The position numbers and the translations under genes are program-made. The notes beneath the pieces were generated by a model that searched no databases, was not told the origin of the DNA, and saw nothing but the letters and a program-made list of their open reading frames with translations. From NCBI GenBank assembly GCA_018971405.1, contig JAGXAX010000001.1, positions 1-22,134 of the forward strand: a DNA stretch of 22,134 bases, written 5' to 3'. Below are positions 14,637 through 22,134 of the stretch, in pieces; positions within the stretch are counted from its first letter, which is position 1; every line of letters starts with the position of its first letter. The DNA is from Alphaproteobacteria bacterium (GTDB taxonomy: Bacteria > Pseudomonadota > Alphaproteobacteria > Micavibrionales > UBA2020).

Positions 14637-16355
14637 TCAGACCGCTTTCCGGATTACGGGCGGCGGGCTTTGCGGGGCGGGCGCGGCCTTCACCCCCTGC
14701 GGCGGCGCGTCCTTGAAAAAGGAGCCGTATGCCGCAAGCGTCACGGTCTGGCCCTTCTGCAGGGAAAGCCGGCCGATCGTCGCGTCGTCAAGGATGTCCT
14801 CCGGCTTGAAAGAGAAGCTCTGGCCGGACATGTTGAAGGCGCAGAGGAGCGTTTCGCCGCCGTTCTCGCGCAAATAGGCGAACAGCGGGGCGCCGGCGTT
14901 CAGGACGGTCGCCGTGCCCGCCTCCAGCGCGGGGCGGGCTTTGCGCCGCGCGATGAGCTTGCGCATGAAACGGAGCATCGAATCCGCATCCTTCTCCTGC
15001 GCGGCGACGGCCTTGGGAACATGCGCCGCCGGCACGGGCAGGTAGGGGTCGTTCGAGGACGAGAAGCCGGCGTTGGGCTTGCCGCCGTCCCACGGCATCG
15101 GCGTGCGGCTGCCGTCGCGGCAGGCGTCCAGCCCCTGCGTCTGCGCCGTCGGGTCCTTCAGCTTGTCGAGCGGGATGTCGAGCGGGATGCGCGCCTGCTC
15201 GAGCGCCAGCTCCTCGCCCTGATACAAAATCACGCTGCCCGGCAGGGTGAAGAAGATCTCCATCATCTGCTTGTGCGCGGCGAGCGCCTCGGCGGGCGGC
15301 ACGTTCGCGGCGGTGCGCGAGAAGGTGCGCGGGATGTCGTGGTTGCCGACCGAGAGGCAGTGCCCGCCGTCGGGAAAATATTTCCCGAGCGCGCGGACGA
15401 TGTCGGCGAGCCGGTCGCGCGCCTTCGGGCTGATGTCGTTGACCGCCCACGTGTAGCTCATGTCGAGGCCCTTTTGCAAATCGACGTATTGCGCCGCGAC
15501 CGGCAGGGGATTGAGCCCCCCTTCGGCGCCCGCCGTCGCCTCGCCGATCGTGGTCTTTTTTTCGGGATAACCGTCCATCAGCGCGCGGATGCGGGCGATG
15601 AAATCCACCGTCTGCGGCTGGATCATGCTGTGGTCGAAGCGCTGCTGGTCCCACTGCTCCTTGACGTTCGGCCAGATGCCGTAGAGCCACGGGTTGTCGC
15701 GCAGCTTCTCGTCGCAGGTGGCGAAGGGCAGCGCGTCGACGCGGAAGCCGTCCACGCCCATGTCGAGCCAGAACTTCATCTCGTCCAGCACCGCGTCCTG
15801 CACTTCCTTTTTGTTGAGGTTGAGCGCGGGCTGGCTTTTGAGGAAATGGTGCAGGTAATATTGCCCGCGTTCCTGATCATACGTCCAGGCCGCGCCGCCG
15901 AAGACGGACTTCCAGTTGTTGGGCGGCACCGTCCGGCCGTTCCACTGCTTGCCGTCCGCCCAGACGTAATAATCCTTGTATTTCGGGTCGCCCTTGCGGC
16001 TTTTCTCGAACCAGTCGTGATCGTTTGCGGTGTGCGCCACCACCCAGTCGGTGTAGACGCGCAGGCCGCGGGCGTGCGCCTCTTTCAGCAGGTCCTTGAA
16101 ATCCTGCATCGTGCCGTAGCGCGGGTCGATCTGGCGGTAATCGGACACCGCGTAACCGCCATCGCCCTCCGGCCCCGGCGGCGAAAGGTACACCGGCGAG
16201 ATCCAGATGGAATCCACGCCGAGGCTCTTGATATAATCGAGCTTCTGCGTGATGCCCGCAATGTCGCCCTGCCCGTCGCCGTTCGCATCGTTGAAGCTCG
16301 ACGGGTAGACCTGATAGATCACTTCGGCCGGATGACGTTTGGCAGATCGCGCCAT
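14637..16355 (-). CDS. GH13 alpha-glucosidase
   Basis: This 572-residue cytoplasmic enzyme (no signal peptide) hydrolyses terminal alpha-glucosidic bonds. The opening IYQVYPSSFNDANGDGQGDIAGI and IWISPVYLSPP are typical of alpha-glucosidase/oligo-1,6-glucosidase types. The catalytic regions are all visible: TDWVVAHTANDHDWF, the nucleophile Asp in GVDGFRVDAL, the acid/base Glu in TIGEA, and the transition-state Asp in GNHDIPR. SRTPMPWDG is conserved. The first region has Ala where many GH13 members have Asn (NHT); alphaproteobacterial alpha-glucosidases often vary there. A Pro-rich tail ends the protein. AAGGAA precedes the ATG. It sits between fxsA and the Tim44-like gene, usually close neighbours. 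Confidence 0.93.
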   Translation of the reverse strand: MARSAKRHPAEVIYQVYPSSFNDANGDGQGDIAGITQKLDYIKSLGVDSIWISPVYLSPPGPEGDGGYAVSDYRQIDPRYGTMQDFKDLLKEAHARGLRVYTDWVVAHTANDHDWFEKSRKGDPKYKDYYVWADGKQWNGRTVPPNNWKSVFGGAAWTYDQERGQYYLHHFLKSQPALNLNKKEVQDAVLDEMKFWLDMGVDGFRVDALPFATCDEKLRDNPWLYGIWPNVKEQWDQQRFDHSMIQPQTVDFIARIRALMDGYPEKKTTIGEATAGAEGGLNPLPVAAQYVDLQKGLDMSYTWAVNDISPKARDRLADIVRALGKYFPDGGHCLSVGNHDIPRTFSRTAANVPPAEALAAHKQMMEIFFTLPGSVILYQGEELALEQARIPLDIPLDKLKDPTAQTQGLDACRDGSRTPMPWDGGKPNAGFSSSNDPYLPVPAAHVPKAVAAQEKDADSMLRFMRKLIARRKARPALEAGTATVLNAGAPLFAYLRENGGETLLCAFNMSGQSFSFKPEDILDDATIGRLSLQKGQTVTLAAYGSFFKDAPPQGVKAAPAPQSPPPVIRKAV

Positions 16356-16397
16356 CGGTGCATTCCTTTCTTTCGTTTTCTTCTCTGATTCTGAAAT

Positions 16398-16427
16398 ATT
16401 CTAGCTGCATTTTCACCGAGAGCGCAA
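16398..16427 (-). promoter_or_regulatory. Predicted promoter of the alpha-glucosidase gene
   Basis: On the minus strand TTGCGC (16427-16422) and TAGAAT (16403-16398) are separated by 18 bases, about 45 bases before the start codon. The -10 matches 5 of 6 and the -35 four of 6. No specific sugar-responsive operator was recognised. Confidence 0.45.
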
Positions 16428-16462
16428 TACACAAAGGCGTGCGGCGGGTGTATAACGACATA

Positions 16463-16945
16463 ATGTTTCTTCTCCCGCTCATTATATTCCTGCCCTTCCT
16501 CGAAATCGTCGGCTTCGTCGTCATCGGCGGACGTATCGGACTCGGCTGGTCTCTGTTGTGGCTGCTGGCGGACGTGATCGCCGGACTTATGCTGCTCCGC
16601 ACCATGGGCGGGCGGCGACGCCGCGCGGAACAAAATCCGGCCGACCCCGACGCCGCCGCACTCGAAGACATGTTCGACGGCGTTTGCCGCGTCGCCGGCG
16701 CGCTGCTGCTGATCTTCCCCGGCTTCGTCAGCGATTTTCTCGCGATCCCGCTCCTCGTTCCGCCGCTCAGGCGCCTGCTGTTTCTCTATTTGAAGCGGCA
16801 CGACGGCGTCCTGCACAATATAAACGCGACGTCGCAAAGCTTCACCTACTGGCATTTTACCGACGGCAACCCGCGCGAAACCCCGCCGCCGAAGACCATC
16901 GACGGCGAGTTCAGGAACACCGGCGACGAGAAAAAACTGCAATAG
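16463..16945 (+). CDS. fxsA: FxsA family membrane protein
   Basis: This 160-residue inner-membrane protein matches FxsA, whose Escherichia coli member relieves phage T7 exclusion by F plasmids when overproduced; its native role is unknown. The pattern FLPFLEIVGFVVIGGRIGLGWSLLW, then ADVIAGLMLLR and ALLLIFPGFVSDFLAIPLLVPPLR is diagnostic. Three to four membrane segments are seen, with a cytoplasmic C-terminal tail. The ATG at 16463 is chosen because the protein then starts directly with the first membrane helix; upstream in-frame codons add unrelated sequence. No strong Shine-Dalgarno is visible. secB follows 61 bases later on the same strand. Confidence 0.93.
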   Translation: MFLLPLIIFLPFLEIVGFVVIGGRIGLGWSLLWLLADVIAGLMLLRTMGGRRRRAEQNPADPDAAALEDMFDGVCRVAGALLLIFPGFVSDFLAIPLLVPPLRRLLFLYLKRHDGVLHNINATSQSFTYWHFTDGNPRETPPPKTIDGEFRNTGDEKKLQ

Positions 16946-17006
16946 CCTTGGCAAGCGCGGCTTTTCTTGGCACACTCGTCGCAACAACCGAAAAGGATCG
17001 AACGCC

Positions 17007-17525
17007 ATGGCCGACAAAAAAGACCCCGAAACCACCCCCGCCGCAGGCGCGCAGCAGCAGAACATGCCGGGCCTGCAGATCATCGCGCAATACGTGAAGG
17101 ACGCCTCGTTCGAAAACCCCAACGCGCCGGAAAGCCTCGTTTCCGGCTGGCCCGCGCCGGAAACGGAAGTCAAGATCGCCATCGGCAACAGGCACATCAA
17201 GGACAATATCTTCGAATCCGAGGTCAACTTTCAGGTCGAGGCGAAGCACCCGAAAGAGAAGTCAAAAGTCGCCTTCATCATCGACCTGCACTACGGCGCG
17301 ATGGTCGCCCTGCAGAACATCCCGCAGGAAAACATCCACGCGGTCCTGATGGTCGAGGTGCCGAAACTGCTTTTCCCCTTCATGCGCGAGATGATCGCCG
17401 ACATGACCTCGAAGGGCGGCTACCCGCCGCTCTACCTCGCGCCGGTCAGCTTCGAGACGATGTACATCGAGCAGATGAAACTCCTGAGGGAAAAACAGGA
17501 CGCGCAAAAGGCAGGCAACGCCTGA
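17007..17525 (+). CDS. secB: Protein-export chaperone SecB
   Basis: This 172-residue tetrameric cytosolic chaperone holds unfolded precursors and passes them to SecA. After a Gln/Ala-rich N-terminal tail, the core begins LQIIAQYVKDASFENPNAP, the SecB hallmark. QVEAKHPKEKSKVAFIIDLHYGA, EVPKLLFPFMREMIADMTSKGGYPPLYLAPVSF and the terminal MYIEQMK are all family-typical. AAGGA lies before the ATG. It follows fxsA and is convergent with dnaQ with only one base between the stop codons. This trio is a conserved neighbourhood in Alphaproteobacteria. Confidence 0.98.
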   Translation: MADKKDPETTPAAGAQQQNMPGLQIIAQYVKDASFENPNAPESLVSGWPAPETEVKIAIGNRHIKDNIFESEVNFQVEAKHPKEKSKVAFIIDLHYGAMVALQNIPQENIHAVLMVEVPKLLFPFMREMIADMTSKGGYPPLYLAPVSFETMYIEQMKLLREKQDAQKAGNA

Positions 17526-17526
17526 G

Positions 17527-18216
17527 CTAGTCGGCCTTGCGCCACAACGGTTCCGTCAGCTTGTCGAGCAGTTCCTCGTGCGCCTTCAATTCTTCTTTGG
17601 AGGCCGGAAATGCGCGCTTCGGCCGCTTCTGCCGCTTGATCCGCGCGTTGAGCGCGACCGACTGCTTCTCCGCCAGCGCGTCGCCCAGCCCCAAACCATG
17701 CTGCCGCCCGCCGACCAGCTCGAGATAGACTTCCGACAAGAGTTCCGAGTCGAGCAGCGCGCCGTGGAACTTGCGGTTCGAATTGTCGATGTTGAAGCGG
17801 CGGCAGAGCGCGTCGAGGTTGGCGGGCTGGCCCGGAAACTTCTCCCGCGCCAGCGGCAGCGTATCGACCACGCGGGTCATGGAAATTTTCTGGAAGCCCG
17901 CCGCCTTCAACTCGGCGTTGATGAACTTCATGTCGAATTCGGCGTTGTGGATGACGAGCGTCGCGTCCGCGATGAAATCGAGGAAATCGCCGACCGCCTC
18001 GGTGAAGAGCGGCTTGTCCTTCAAAAATTCGGTGGTGAGGCCATGCACGCGCGCCGCTTCCGCCGGCACGTCGCGCATGGGATTAAGATAGACCTGATAG
18101 GTGTTGCCCGTCGGCAGGTGGTTGGACAATTCAACGCAGCCGATTTCCACCAGCCGGTGGCCTTCGGCGGGGTCGAGGCCGGTTGTTTCCGTATCAAGGA
18201 CGATTTCGCGGGTCAT
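17527..18216 (-). CDS. dnaQ: DNA polymerase III epsilon subunit, 3'-5' proofreading exonuclease
   Basis: This 229-residue protein is the DEDDh proofreading nuclease of the replicative polymerase. Metal-binding and catalytic residues are in place: D8 and E10 in LDTETTGLD, D95 in HNAEFDMKF, H151 and D156 in FHGALLDSELL. The C-terminal 50 residues (PASKEELKAHEELLDKL) correspond to the segment that binds the alpha subunit. The ATG at 18216 is chosen because the exonuclease fold begins directly after it; upstream in-frame codons add a sequence unlike the family. No clear Shine-Dalgarno is seen. It is convergent with secB. Confidence 0.97.
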   Translation of the reverse strand: MTREIVLDTETTGLDPAEGHRLVEIGCVELSNHLPTGNTYQVYLNPMRDVPAEAARVHGLTTEFLKDKPLFTEAVGDFLDFIADATLVIHNAEFDMKFINAELKAAGFQKISMTRVVDTLPLAREKFPGQPANLDALCRRFNIDNSNRKFHGALLDSELLSEVYLELVGGRQHGLGLGDALAEKQSVALNARIKRQKRPKRAFPASKEELKAHEELLDKLTEPLWRKAD

Positions 18217-18244
18217 GGCTGAAATACTAAGGCGCGGACACGGA

Positions 18245-18273
18245 TTGTCCATGAGAAAAAATATTTTCATAAA
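18245..18273 (+). promoter_or_regulatory. Predicted promoter of the deoxyaminosugar operon
   Basis: TTGTCC (18245-18250) and CATAAA (18268-18273) are separated by 17 bases in an AT-rich patch between the divergent dnaQ and ketoisomerase genes, about 50 bases before the first start codon. Both boxes are partial matches. Confidence 0.4.
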
Positions 18274-18321
18274 TAAAAGCTTGGGGCTTGAGAAATTACG
18301 GCAGCACGGTAAGATCGCGCC

Positions 18322-18720
18322 ATGCACAACGAGATCATGGCATTAAAGAAAATCACCGACCCGCGCGGCAGCCTCGTCGTGCTGGAACAGGGGCAGGGCC
18401 TGCCCTTCGCCGTGAAGCGCTGTTACTTTATATATGACACGAAAGGCGACGCGCCGCGCGGCTTTCACGCGCACAAGACGCTCGAACAGATTTTGCTCTG
18501 CGTCGCGGGCGGCTGCGACCTCACCCTTGACGACGGCAAAAGCAAAACGACAATCCGCCTCGACGACCCCGCGACCGCCGTCCATGTCGGGCCGATGACC
18601 TGGCGGGAAATGAGCAACTTCACGCCCGGCTGCGTTTTGCTCGCCCTCGCCTCCGACGTTTACGACGAGAGCGACTATATCCGCGACTACGGCGAATTTA
18701 AAAAGCAGGTTCTGTCATGA
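18322..18720 (+). CDS. fdtA: dTDP-4-keto-6-deoxyhexose 3,4-ketoisomerase (FdtA/QdtA type)
   Basis: This 132-residue single-domain cupin shifts the keto group of dTDP-4-keto-6-deoxyglucose from C4 to C3, preparing it for amination. The motif [15 protein letters not shown] carries the two active-site histidines, H49 and H51. [10 protein letters not shown] near the start, CDLTLDDGK and a terminal [12 protein letters not shown] are family-typical. FdtA (galacto product) and QdtA (gluco product) cannot be told apart here. The start may be the ATG at 18322 or the one at 18337, which gives a more usual N-terminus (MALKKI); neither has a strong ribosome-binding site. Its stop overlaps the aminotransferase start as ATGA. 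Confidence 0.85.
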   Translation: MHNEIMALKKITDPRGSLVVLEQGQGLPFAVKRCYFIYDTKGDAPRGFHAHKTLEQILLCVAGGCDLTLDDGKSKTTIRLDDPATAVHVGPMTWREMSNFTPGCVLLALASDVYDESDYIRDYGEFKKQVLS

Positions 18721-19817
18721 TTCCGTTTCTCGACCTAAAATCCCTCAACATGAAGCGCGCCACGGAGCTGGAGAACGCCTTCGCCCGCGTGCTGGAGAGC
18801 GGCTGGTACATCCGCGGCAAGGAGGTCGAAAGTTTCGAAAAGGAATTCGCCGATTATTGCGGCACGCAACATTGCGTCGGCGTTGCCAACGGGCTTGATG
18901 CGCTGGTCCTCATCCTCCGCGCCTACAAGGAATTAGGCAAACTGAAAGACGGCGACGAAGTCATCGTCCCCGCCAACACCTACATCGCCACCATCCTCGC
19001 CGTCACCGAAAACAACCTCACCCCCGTGCTGGCCGAGCCGGAAGACCGCACCTTCAACATTGACGCGGCGGGCGTGAAGGAAAATCTCTCAAACCGCACT
19101 AGGGCCGTGATGCCGGTGCATCTCTACGGACAGACGGCGGACATGGCGGGCATCCGCACGCTCGCCAAAGACAAAGGCCTGCTGGTCATCGAGGATTCGG
19201 CGCAGGCGCACGGAGCTTATGACGGCAACCGGCGCGCGGGCAATCTGGGCGATGCCTCCGGCTTCAGCTTTTATCCGGGCAAGAACCTCGGCGCGCTCGG
19301 CGACGCGGGCGCCGTCACGACCAATGACGCGGAACTGGCGGAGACGGTACGCGCCATCGCCAGCTACGGCAGCCATAAAAAATACGAGAACATCTATCAG
19401 GGCGTGAACAGCCGGCTCGACGAGGTGCAGGCGGCGCTTTTGCGCGTCAAGCTGAAATATCTCGACGAGGAGATCACCGAACGGCGCGCAGCGGCGAATT
19501 TCTATCTCTCGCGCATCACCAACCCGAAGGTCACGCTGCCGCAGGTGCGCGAACCGCAGGCGCATGTCTGGCATCTCTTCGTCATCCGCCACAAGAACCG
19601 CGCCGCCCTGCAAAAGGCGCTGACCGAAAAAGGCATCCAGACGCTGATCCACTATCCGGTTCCGCCACACAAACAAAAAGCCTATGCCGCGTGGAACGGC
19701 CTTTCGCTCCCCGTCACCGAGCGCATCCATGAAGAAGTCCTGAGCCTGCCGCTCTGGCCGGGCATGGGGCAAGAGCAGCAAAGCGCGGTCGTCGAGGCGC
19801 TGAACCATGCCGCCTGA
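18717..19817 (+). CDS. fdtB: DegT/DnrJ/EryC1/StrS aminotransferase (FdtB/QdtB type)
   Basis: This 366-residue PLP enzyme should transfer an amino group to the C3 keto sugar made by the preceding ketoisomerase, giving a dTDP-3-amino-3,6-dideoxyhexose. Family marks are [41 protein letters not shown], the PLP-ring segment [11 protein letters not shown] and the Schiff-base Lys189 in [16 protein letters not shown], followed by [14 protein letters not shown]. Length is normal. It overlaps the ketoisomerase by 4 bases and the following glycosyltransferase by 11, a tight operon. No acetyltransferase such as FdtC is present here, so the amino sugar may stay unacylated or be modified by a distant gene. 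Confidence 0.92.
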   Translation: MIPFLDLKSLNMKRATELENAFARVLESGWYIRGKEVESFEKEFADYCGTQHCVGVANGLDALVLILRAYKELGKLKDGDEVIVPANTYIATILAVTENNLTPVLAEPEDRTFNIDAAGVKENLSNRTRAVMPVHLYGQTADMAGIRTLAKDKGLLVIEDSAQAHGAYDGNRRAGNLGDASGFSFYPGKNLGALGDAGAVTTNDAELAETVRAIASYGSHKKYENIYQGVNSRLDEVQAALLRVKLKYLDEEITERRAAANFYLSRITNPKVTLPQVREPQAHVWHLFVIRHKNRAALQKALTEKGIQTLIHYPVPPHKQKAYAAWNGLSLPVTERIHEEVLSLPLWPGMGQEQQSAVVEALNHAA

Positions 19818-21606
19818 AACGACTGGACAGAAGTCCGGCGAAGACACGCCAAATAAAGATGCGCTGGTCACCATCGCCATCCCCGCCTACAACAGCGAGA
19901 AATACCTCGCCCCCGCGCTGCAATCCTGCCTCGACCAGACCTGGCCGAACATCGAAGTCGTGATCAGCGACGACCAGTCGAAAGACCGCACCGTCGAAAT
20001 CATCAAGGCGTTCATGGCGAAATCTGACAAGATTAGCTACATCACGCAGGAGAAAAACCTCGGCATCTCCGCCAACGTCAACGCCGCGGTGCGCCTGGGG
20101 CACGGGAAATTCGTCATCATCCTCGACCATGACGACATCCTGCCGCCGCATCATGTCGAGCGCATGTTGAAGCATTTCACCTCAAAGGACATCGCGCTCG
20201 TGCATTGCAACGCCATGCGCATCGACGGCGACGGGAACGAAATAAAAATGGTCGGCGACGATGCCGAAAAAATCCGCCGGACGAAAGATCCGCTCAGGGC
20301 GCTCTGCTTCAACAATTTCATCCAGAGCTGCGGGATGATGTTCCGCCGGAGCGCCTTCGACGCCATCGGCGGCTGGGACCCGTCTTTCCACCTCGACGGC
20401 GAGTGGGATTCCTACATCCGCTACGCCGAAAAGTTCAAATTCGCCTACGCGGCCGACACCTTCGGCTATTATCGCGTGCACGAGACCAACATCACCCGCG
20501 CGCTGCAGAAGAAGGAAAAGATCTTCGATCTCGACGACAACCGCGCCCGCTGCCGCGCCCGCGCGATGCAAAGCGCGAACCTGAACCCGTTTGACGCGGC
20601 GCTGGTGCATCTCAAGGTCTGGCGCAAAAACCTGCGCCGCTGGATGAGGCACGGCCGGCGTCCGCCGCGCAACATGAAGCCGGAGGATTACAAACGCGTG
20701 CTGGTCGTCAAGCTCGGCGCCTTCGGCGACTTCATCAACGCCTTCGCCGTCTTCGCCGCGATCCGCAAGCACCATCCGCAGGCCGAAATCACGCTCCTCA
20801 CCACGGCGCCGTTCGCCGGTTTTGCGGAGAAAAGCGGCTGGTTCGATAAAGTCTGGCAGGTGCGGCGCTGGCTGTGGAACGAGCCTGCCGCGTGGCTCGG
20901 TTTCGCGCGCGAGATGCGCGTGCGCGATTTCGAGCTTGTCTACGACATCCAGCGCAACGACCGCATGAAGATCCTCCGCCTGCTCTCGCCCGCCCGCGCG
21001 GCGGCGGCGTGGGTCGGCGGCGGAAAGCGCAAGGACCCCTATGTCCTGAAAACCTCCCTGCCTCCGGGCGCGCTCGACACCACCGACACCGATGCCTTTC
21101 CCGTGCCGGAAACGCCGTGGCTTGATGCGGACATTTCGAAATACAACCTTAAAACACCCTTTGTCCTGCTCGTGCCGGGCGCGGCGCCGCAGCATCCGGG
21201 CAAGCGCTGGCCGGTCGCGCATTACGCCGCACTGGCGGGAAGACTGGCGCGCAGCGGCTTCACGCCAGTCGTACTCGGCGCGGGCGCGGAGACGGAACGC
21301 GCGGCGGAACTGCAAAAACTGGAGCCCGCCGTCGTCAACCTCTGCGGACAGACGGATTTCTTCGAGCTTGCCGCGCTGGCGCGCAAAGCCGCGGGCGCGA
21401 TCGGAAACGACACGGGGCCGATGCACCTGACGGCCGCCGTCGGCTGCCCCACGCTGGTGCTGTTTTCCGGCTTTTCCGACCCCGACGTGTCCGCGCCGCG
21501 CGGCAGCAGTGTGGCGACTCTGCGCGGCATCCCCATCGAAAACCTTTCCCCCGACGCGGTCTGGAACAAATTCCAGTCCTTCACAAAGCAAAAACAGGCG
21601 GTTTGA
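19807..21606 (+). CDS. GT2-GT9 fusion: family 2 glycosyltransferase joined to heptosyltransferase-like domain
   Basis: This 599-residue protein contains two complete glycosyltransferases. Residues about 20-240 are a GT-A fold family 2 enzyme: [25 protein letters not shown], the metal-binding ILDHDD (105-110) and the acceptor-side [12 protein letters not shown]. Residues about 240-293 are a basic linker. Residues about 296-599 are a GT9 (ADP-heptose:LPS heptosyltransferase-like) domain: [38 protein letters not shown] and [24 protein letters not shown]. No signal peptide or membrane helix is seen. GAGG precedes the ATG. Placement after the ketoisomerase and aminotransferase suggests it builds a surface polysaccharide or LPS containing the aminosugar. 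Donors and acceptors are unknown. Confidence 0.9.
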   Translation: MPPETTGQKSGEDTPNKDALVTIAIPAYNSEKYLAPALQSCLDQTWPNIEVVISDDQSKDRTVEIIKAFMAKSDKISYITQEKNLGISANVNAAVRLGHGKFVIILDHDDILPPHHVERMLKHFTSKDIALVHCNAMRIDGDGNEIKMVGDDAEKIRRTKDPLRALCFNNFIQSCGMMFRRSAFDAIGGWDPSFHLDGEWDSYIRYAEKFKFAYAADTFGYYRVHETNITRALQKKEKIFDLDDNRARCRARAMQSANLNPFDAALVHLKVWRKNLRRWMRHGRRPPRNMKPEDYKRVLVVKLGAFGDFINAFAVFAAIRKHHPQAEITLLTTAPFAGFAEKSGWFDKVWQVRRWLWNEPAAWLGFAREMRVRDFELVYDIQRNDRMKILRLLSPARAAAAWVGGGKRKDPYVLKTSLPPGALDTTDTDAFPVPETPWLDADISKYNLKTPFVLLVPGAAPQHPGKRWPVAHYAALAGRLARSGFTPVVLGAGAETERAAELQKLEPAVVNLCGQTDFFELAALARKAAGAIGNDTGPMHLTAAVGCPTLVLFSGFSDPDVSAPRGSSVATLRGIPIENLSPDAVWNKFQSFTKQKQAV

Positions 21607-21633
21607 AAAAGAGGCCGGCGCCGGCAAGCGCCG

Positions 21634-22134
21634 TCATTTCACGCGGTTCTTCGGCCGGGGAACGGCGCGATGCGGCGCGGAAACGTCCTTTCCGGCCTTT
21701 TCCGGCGGCGCGGCGGCGGTTTTTCTTGCGATGAATTCCTCCGTCTGCCGGCGCAGCGCGGCGCGGTAAAGCGGCCATTCGTCGCGGCTGGCGGGCGTGC
21801 CGCCCGGAACGGCGATCTTGCAAAAGCGCGCGGGGTCGTTCGCCGCCGGATATTGCGCGTCGAAAGCCAGCACGCGGCGGAGGGAACCCTTCATCTCCGC
21901 GGGGTGCGCGCGCAGGAAGGCGTCGATTTGCGGCGACGGCGCGGCGGAGAGCAGGGCGTCGAAGTTCCGCGCGTCGCCGGGCGTGCCGCCGCAGCGCAGC
22001 AGGTCGTAGCGCAGGCGGAAGCGCCCGAGCTGCAGCCAGAACAGCGCCTCCTTTGGCCGCCCGAGCACCAGTTCGCGCCTGAAGATGACGAGAAAGACCG
22101 GCGCGTCCAGCGCGCCGCTCTTCGGCGCGAGGAG
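21634..22134 (-). CDS. Unrecognised protein, C-terminal part (runs off right edge)
   Basis: The minus strand is open from the window edge to a TGA at 21634, giving at least 166 residues. The sequence is mostly helical and rich in Ala, Arg and Leu: VFLVIFRRELVLGRPKEALFWLQLGRFRLRYDLL, then PSPQIDAFLRAHPAEMKGSLRRVL, RDEWPLYRAALRRQTEEFIARK and a basic Pro-rich tail. I recognise no family. The real start may lie outside the window; a GTG at 22068 would be an internal candidate. It is convergent with the GT2-GT9 fusion gene, with 27 bases between the stop codons that include a GC-rich palindrome. Confidence 0.6.
   Translation of the reverse strand, partial: LLAPKSGALDAPVFLVIFRRELVLGRPKEALFWLQLGRFRLRYDLLRCGGTPGDARNFDALLSAAPSPQIDAFLRAHPAEMKGSLRRVLAFDAQYPAANDPARFCKIAVPGGTPASRDEWPLYRAALRRQTEEFIARKTAAAPPEKAGKDVSAPHRAVPRPKNRVK

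Noticed and set aside
16040..16085. Ala replacing Asn in the first conserved region (VVAHT) of the GH13 enzyme
   Set aside because: Alphaproteobacterial alpha-glucosidases I recall often have Ser or another residue here, and the catalytic triad is intact, so this is subfamily variation.
14634..16388. Long plus-strand open frame opposite the alpha-glucosidase
   Set aside because: It is an Arg/Val/His-rich mirror of a real GH13 gene caused by GC-rich codon use; the minus-strand protein has all catalytic motifs.
20182..21627. Long minus-strand open frame opposite the GT2-GT9 fusion
   Set aside because: Arg/Ala-rich shadow with no domain features; the plus-strand product has clear glycosyltransferase motifs throughout.
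21614..21633. GC palindrome between the GT2-GT9 fusion and the last gene as a terminator
   Set aside because: GCCGGCGCCGGC can form a hairpin, but there is no U tract on either side, so an intrinsic terminator is not supported.

Overview
The window looks like a GC-rich alphaproteobacterial chromosome. The evidence is a C4-type 5-aminolevulinate synthase, a Usg-family protein, a DUF3035/BamF-type lipoprotein, a bacterial Tim44-like protein, the dnaA/rpsT/enoyl-CoA hydratase/mutM block and the fxsA-secB-dnaQ neighbourhood. These fit Rhodospirillales- or Micavibrio-like bacteria, but genus cannot be fixed from sequence alone. No tRNA, rRNA, CRISPR array, insertion sequence or phage gene was seen.

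Layout. Positions 1-3554 (minus strand) hold mutM, a small exported protein, a crotonase-family enoyl-CoA hydratase, rpsT and the 5' part of dnaA, with a 428-bp AT-rich gap carrying two terminator hairpins before dnaA. Positions 3555-4080 hold a small predicted membrane protein on the plus strand, preceded by an AT-rich island and followed by a terminator shared with groEL. Positions 4086-6344 hold groES-groEL (minus) with two CIRCE-like operators in the region shared with the divergent usg gene. Positions 6345-10057 hold usg (plus) convergent with a minus-strand run hemA-ribF-lspA-bamF, which lacks the ileS often found between ribF and lspA. Positions 10286-11787 hold a PfkB-type sugar kinase and a shortened sulfotransferase-like gene.

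Positions 11782-16355 (minus) hold a GH13 alpha-glucosidase, a Tim44-like protein, the lytic transglycosylase mltA and an FkbM methyltransferase. Positions 16463-18216 hold fxsA and secB (plus) convergent with dnaQ (minus). Positions 18322-21606 (plus) are a tightly overlapping cell-surface sugar operon: an FdtA/QdtA-type 3,4-ketoisomerase, an FdtB/QdtB-type aminotransferase and one protein fusing a GT2 and a GT9 glycosyltransferase. A partial unknown gene runs off the right edge.

Most genes are housekeeping: replication start, repair, proofreading, translation, folding, export, lipoprotein maturation, outer-membrane assembly, haem and flavin synthesis. The accessory interest lies in the sugar and sulfo genes inserted around conserved blocks: the glucosidase between fxsA and tim44, FkbM after mltA, the decayed sulfotransferase, and the deoxyaminosugar/glycosyltransferase operon. 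I found no convincing wholly new system. The strongest oddities are the GT2-GT9 fusion, the sulfotransferase that seems to have lost two internal segments in frame, and a MutM whose zinc finger lacks its fourth cysteine.
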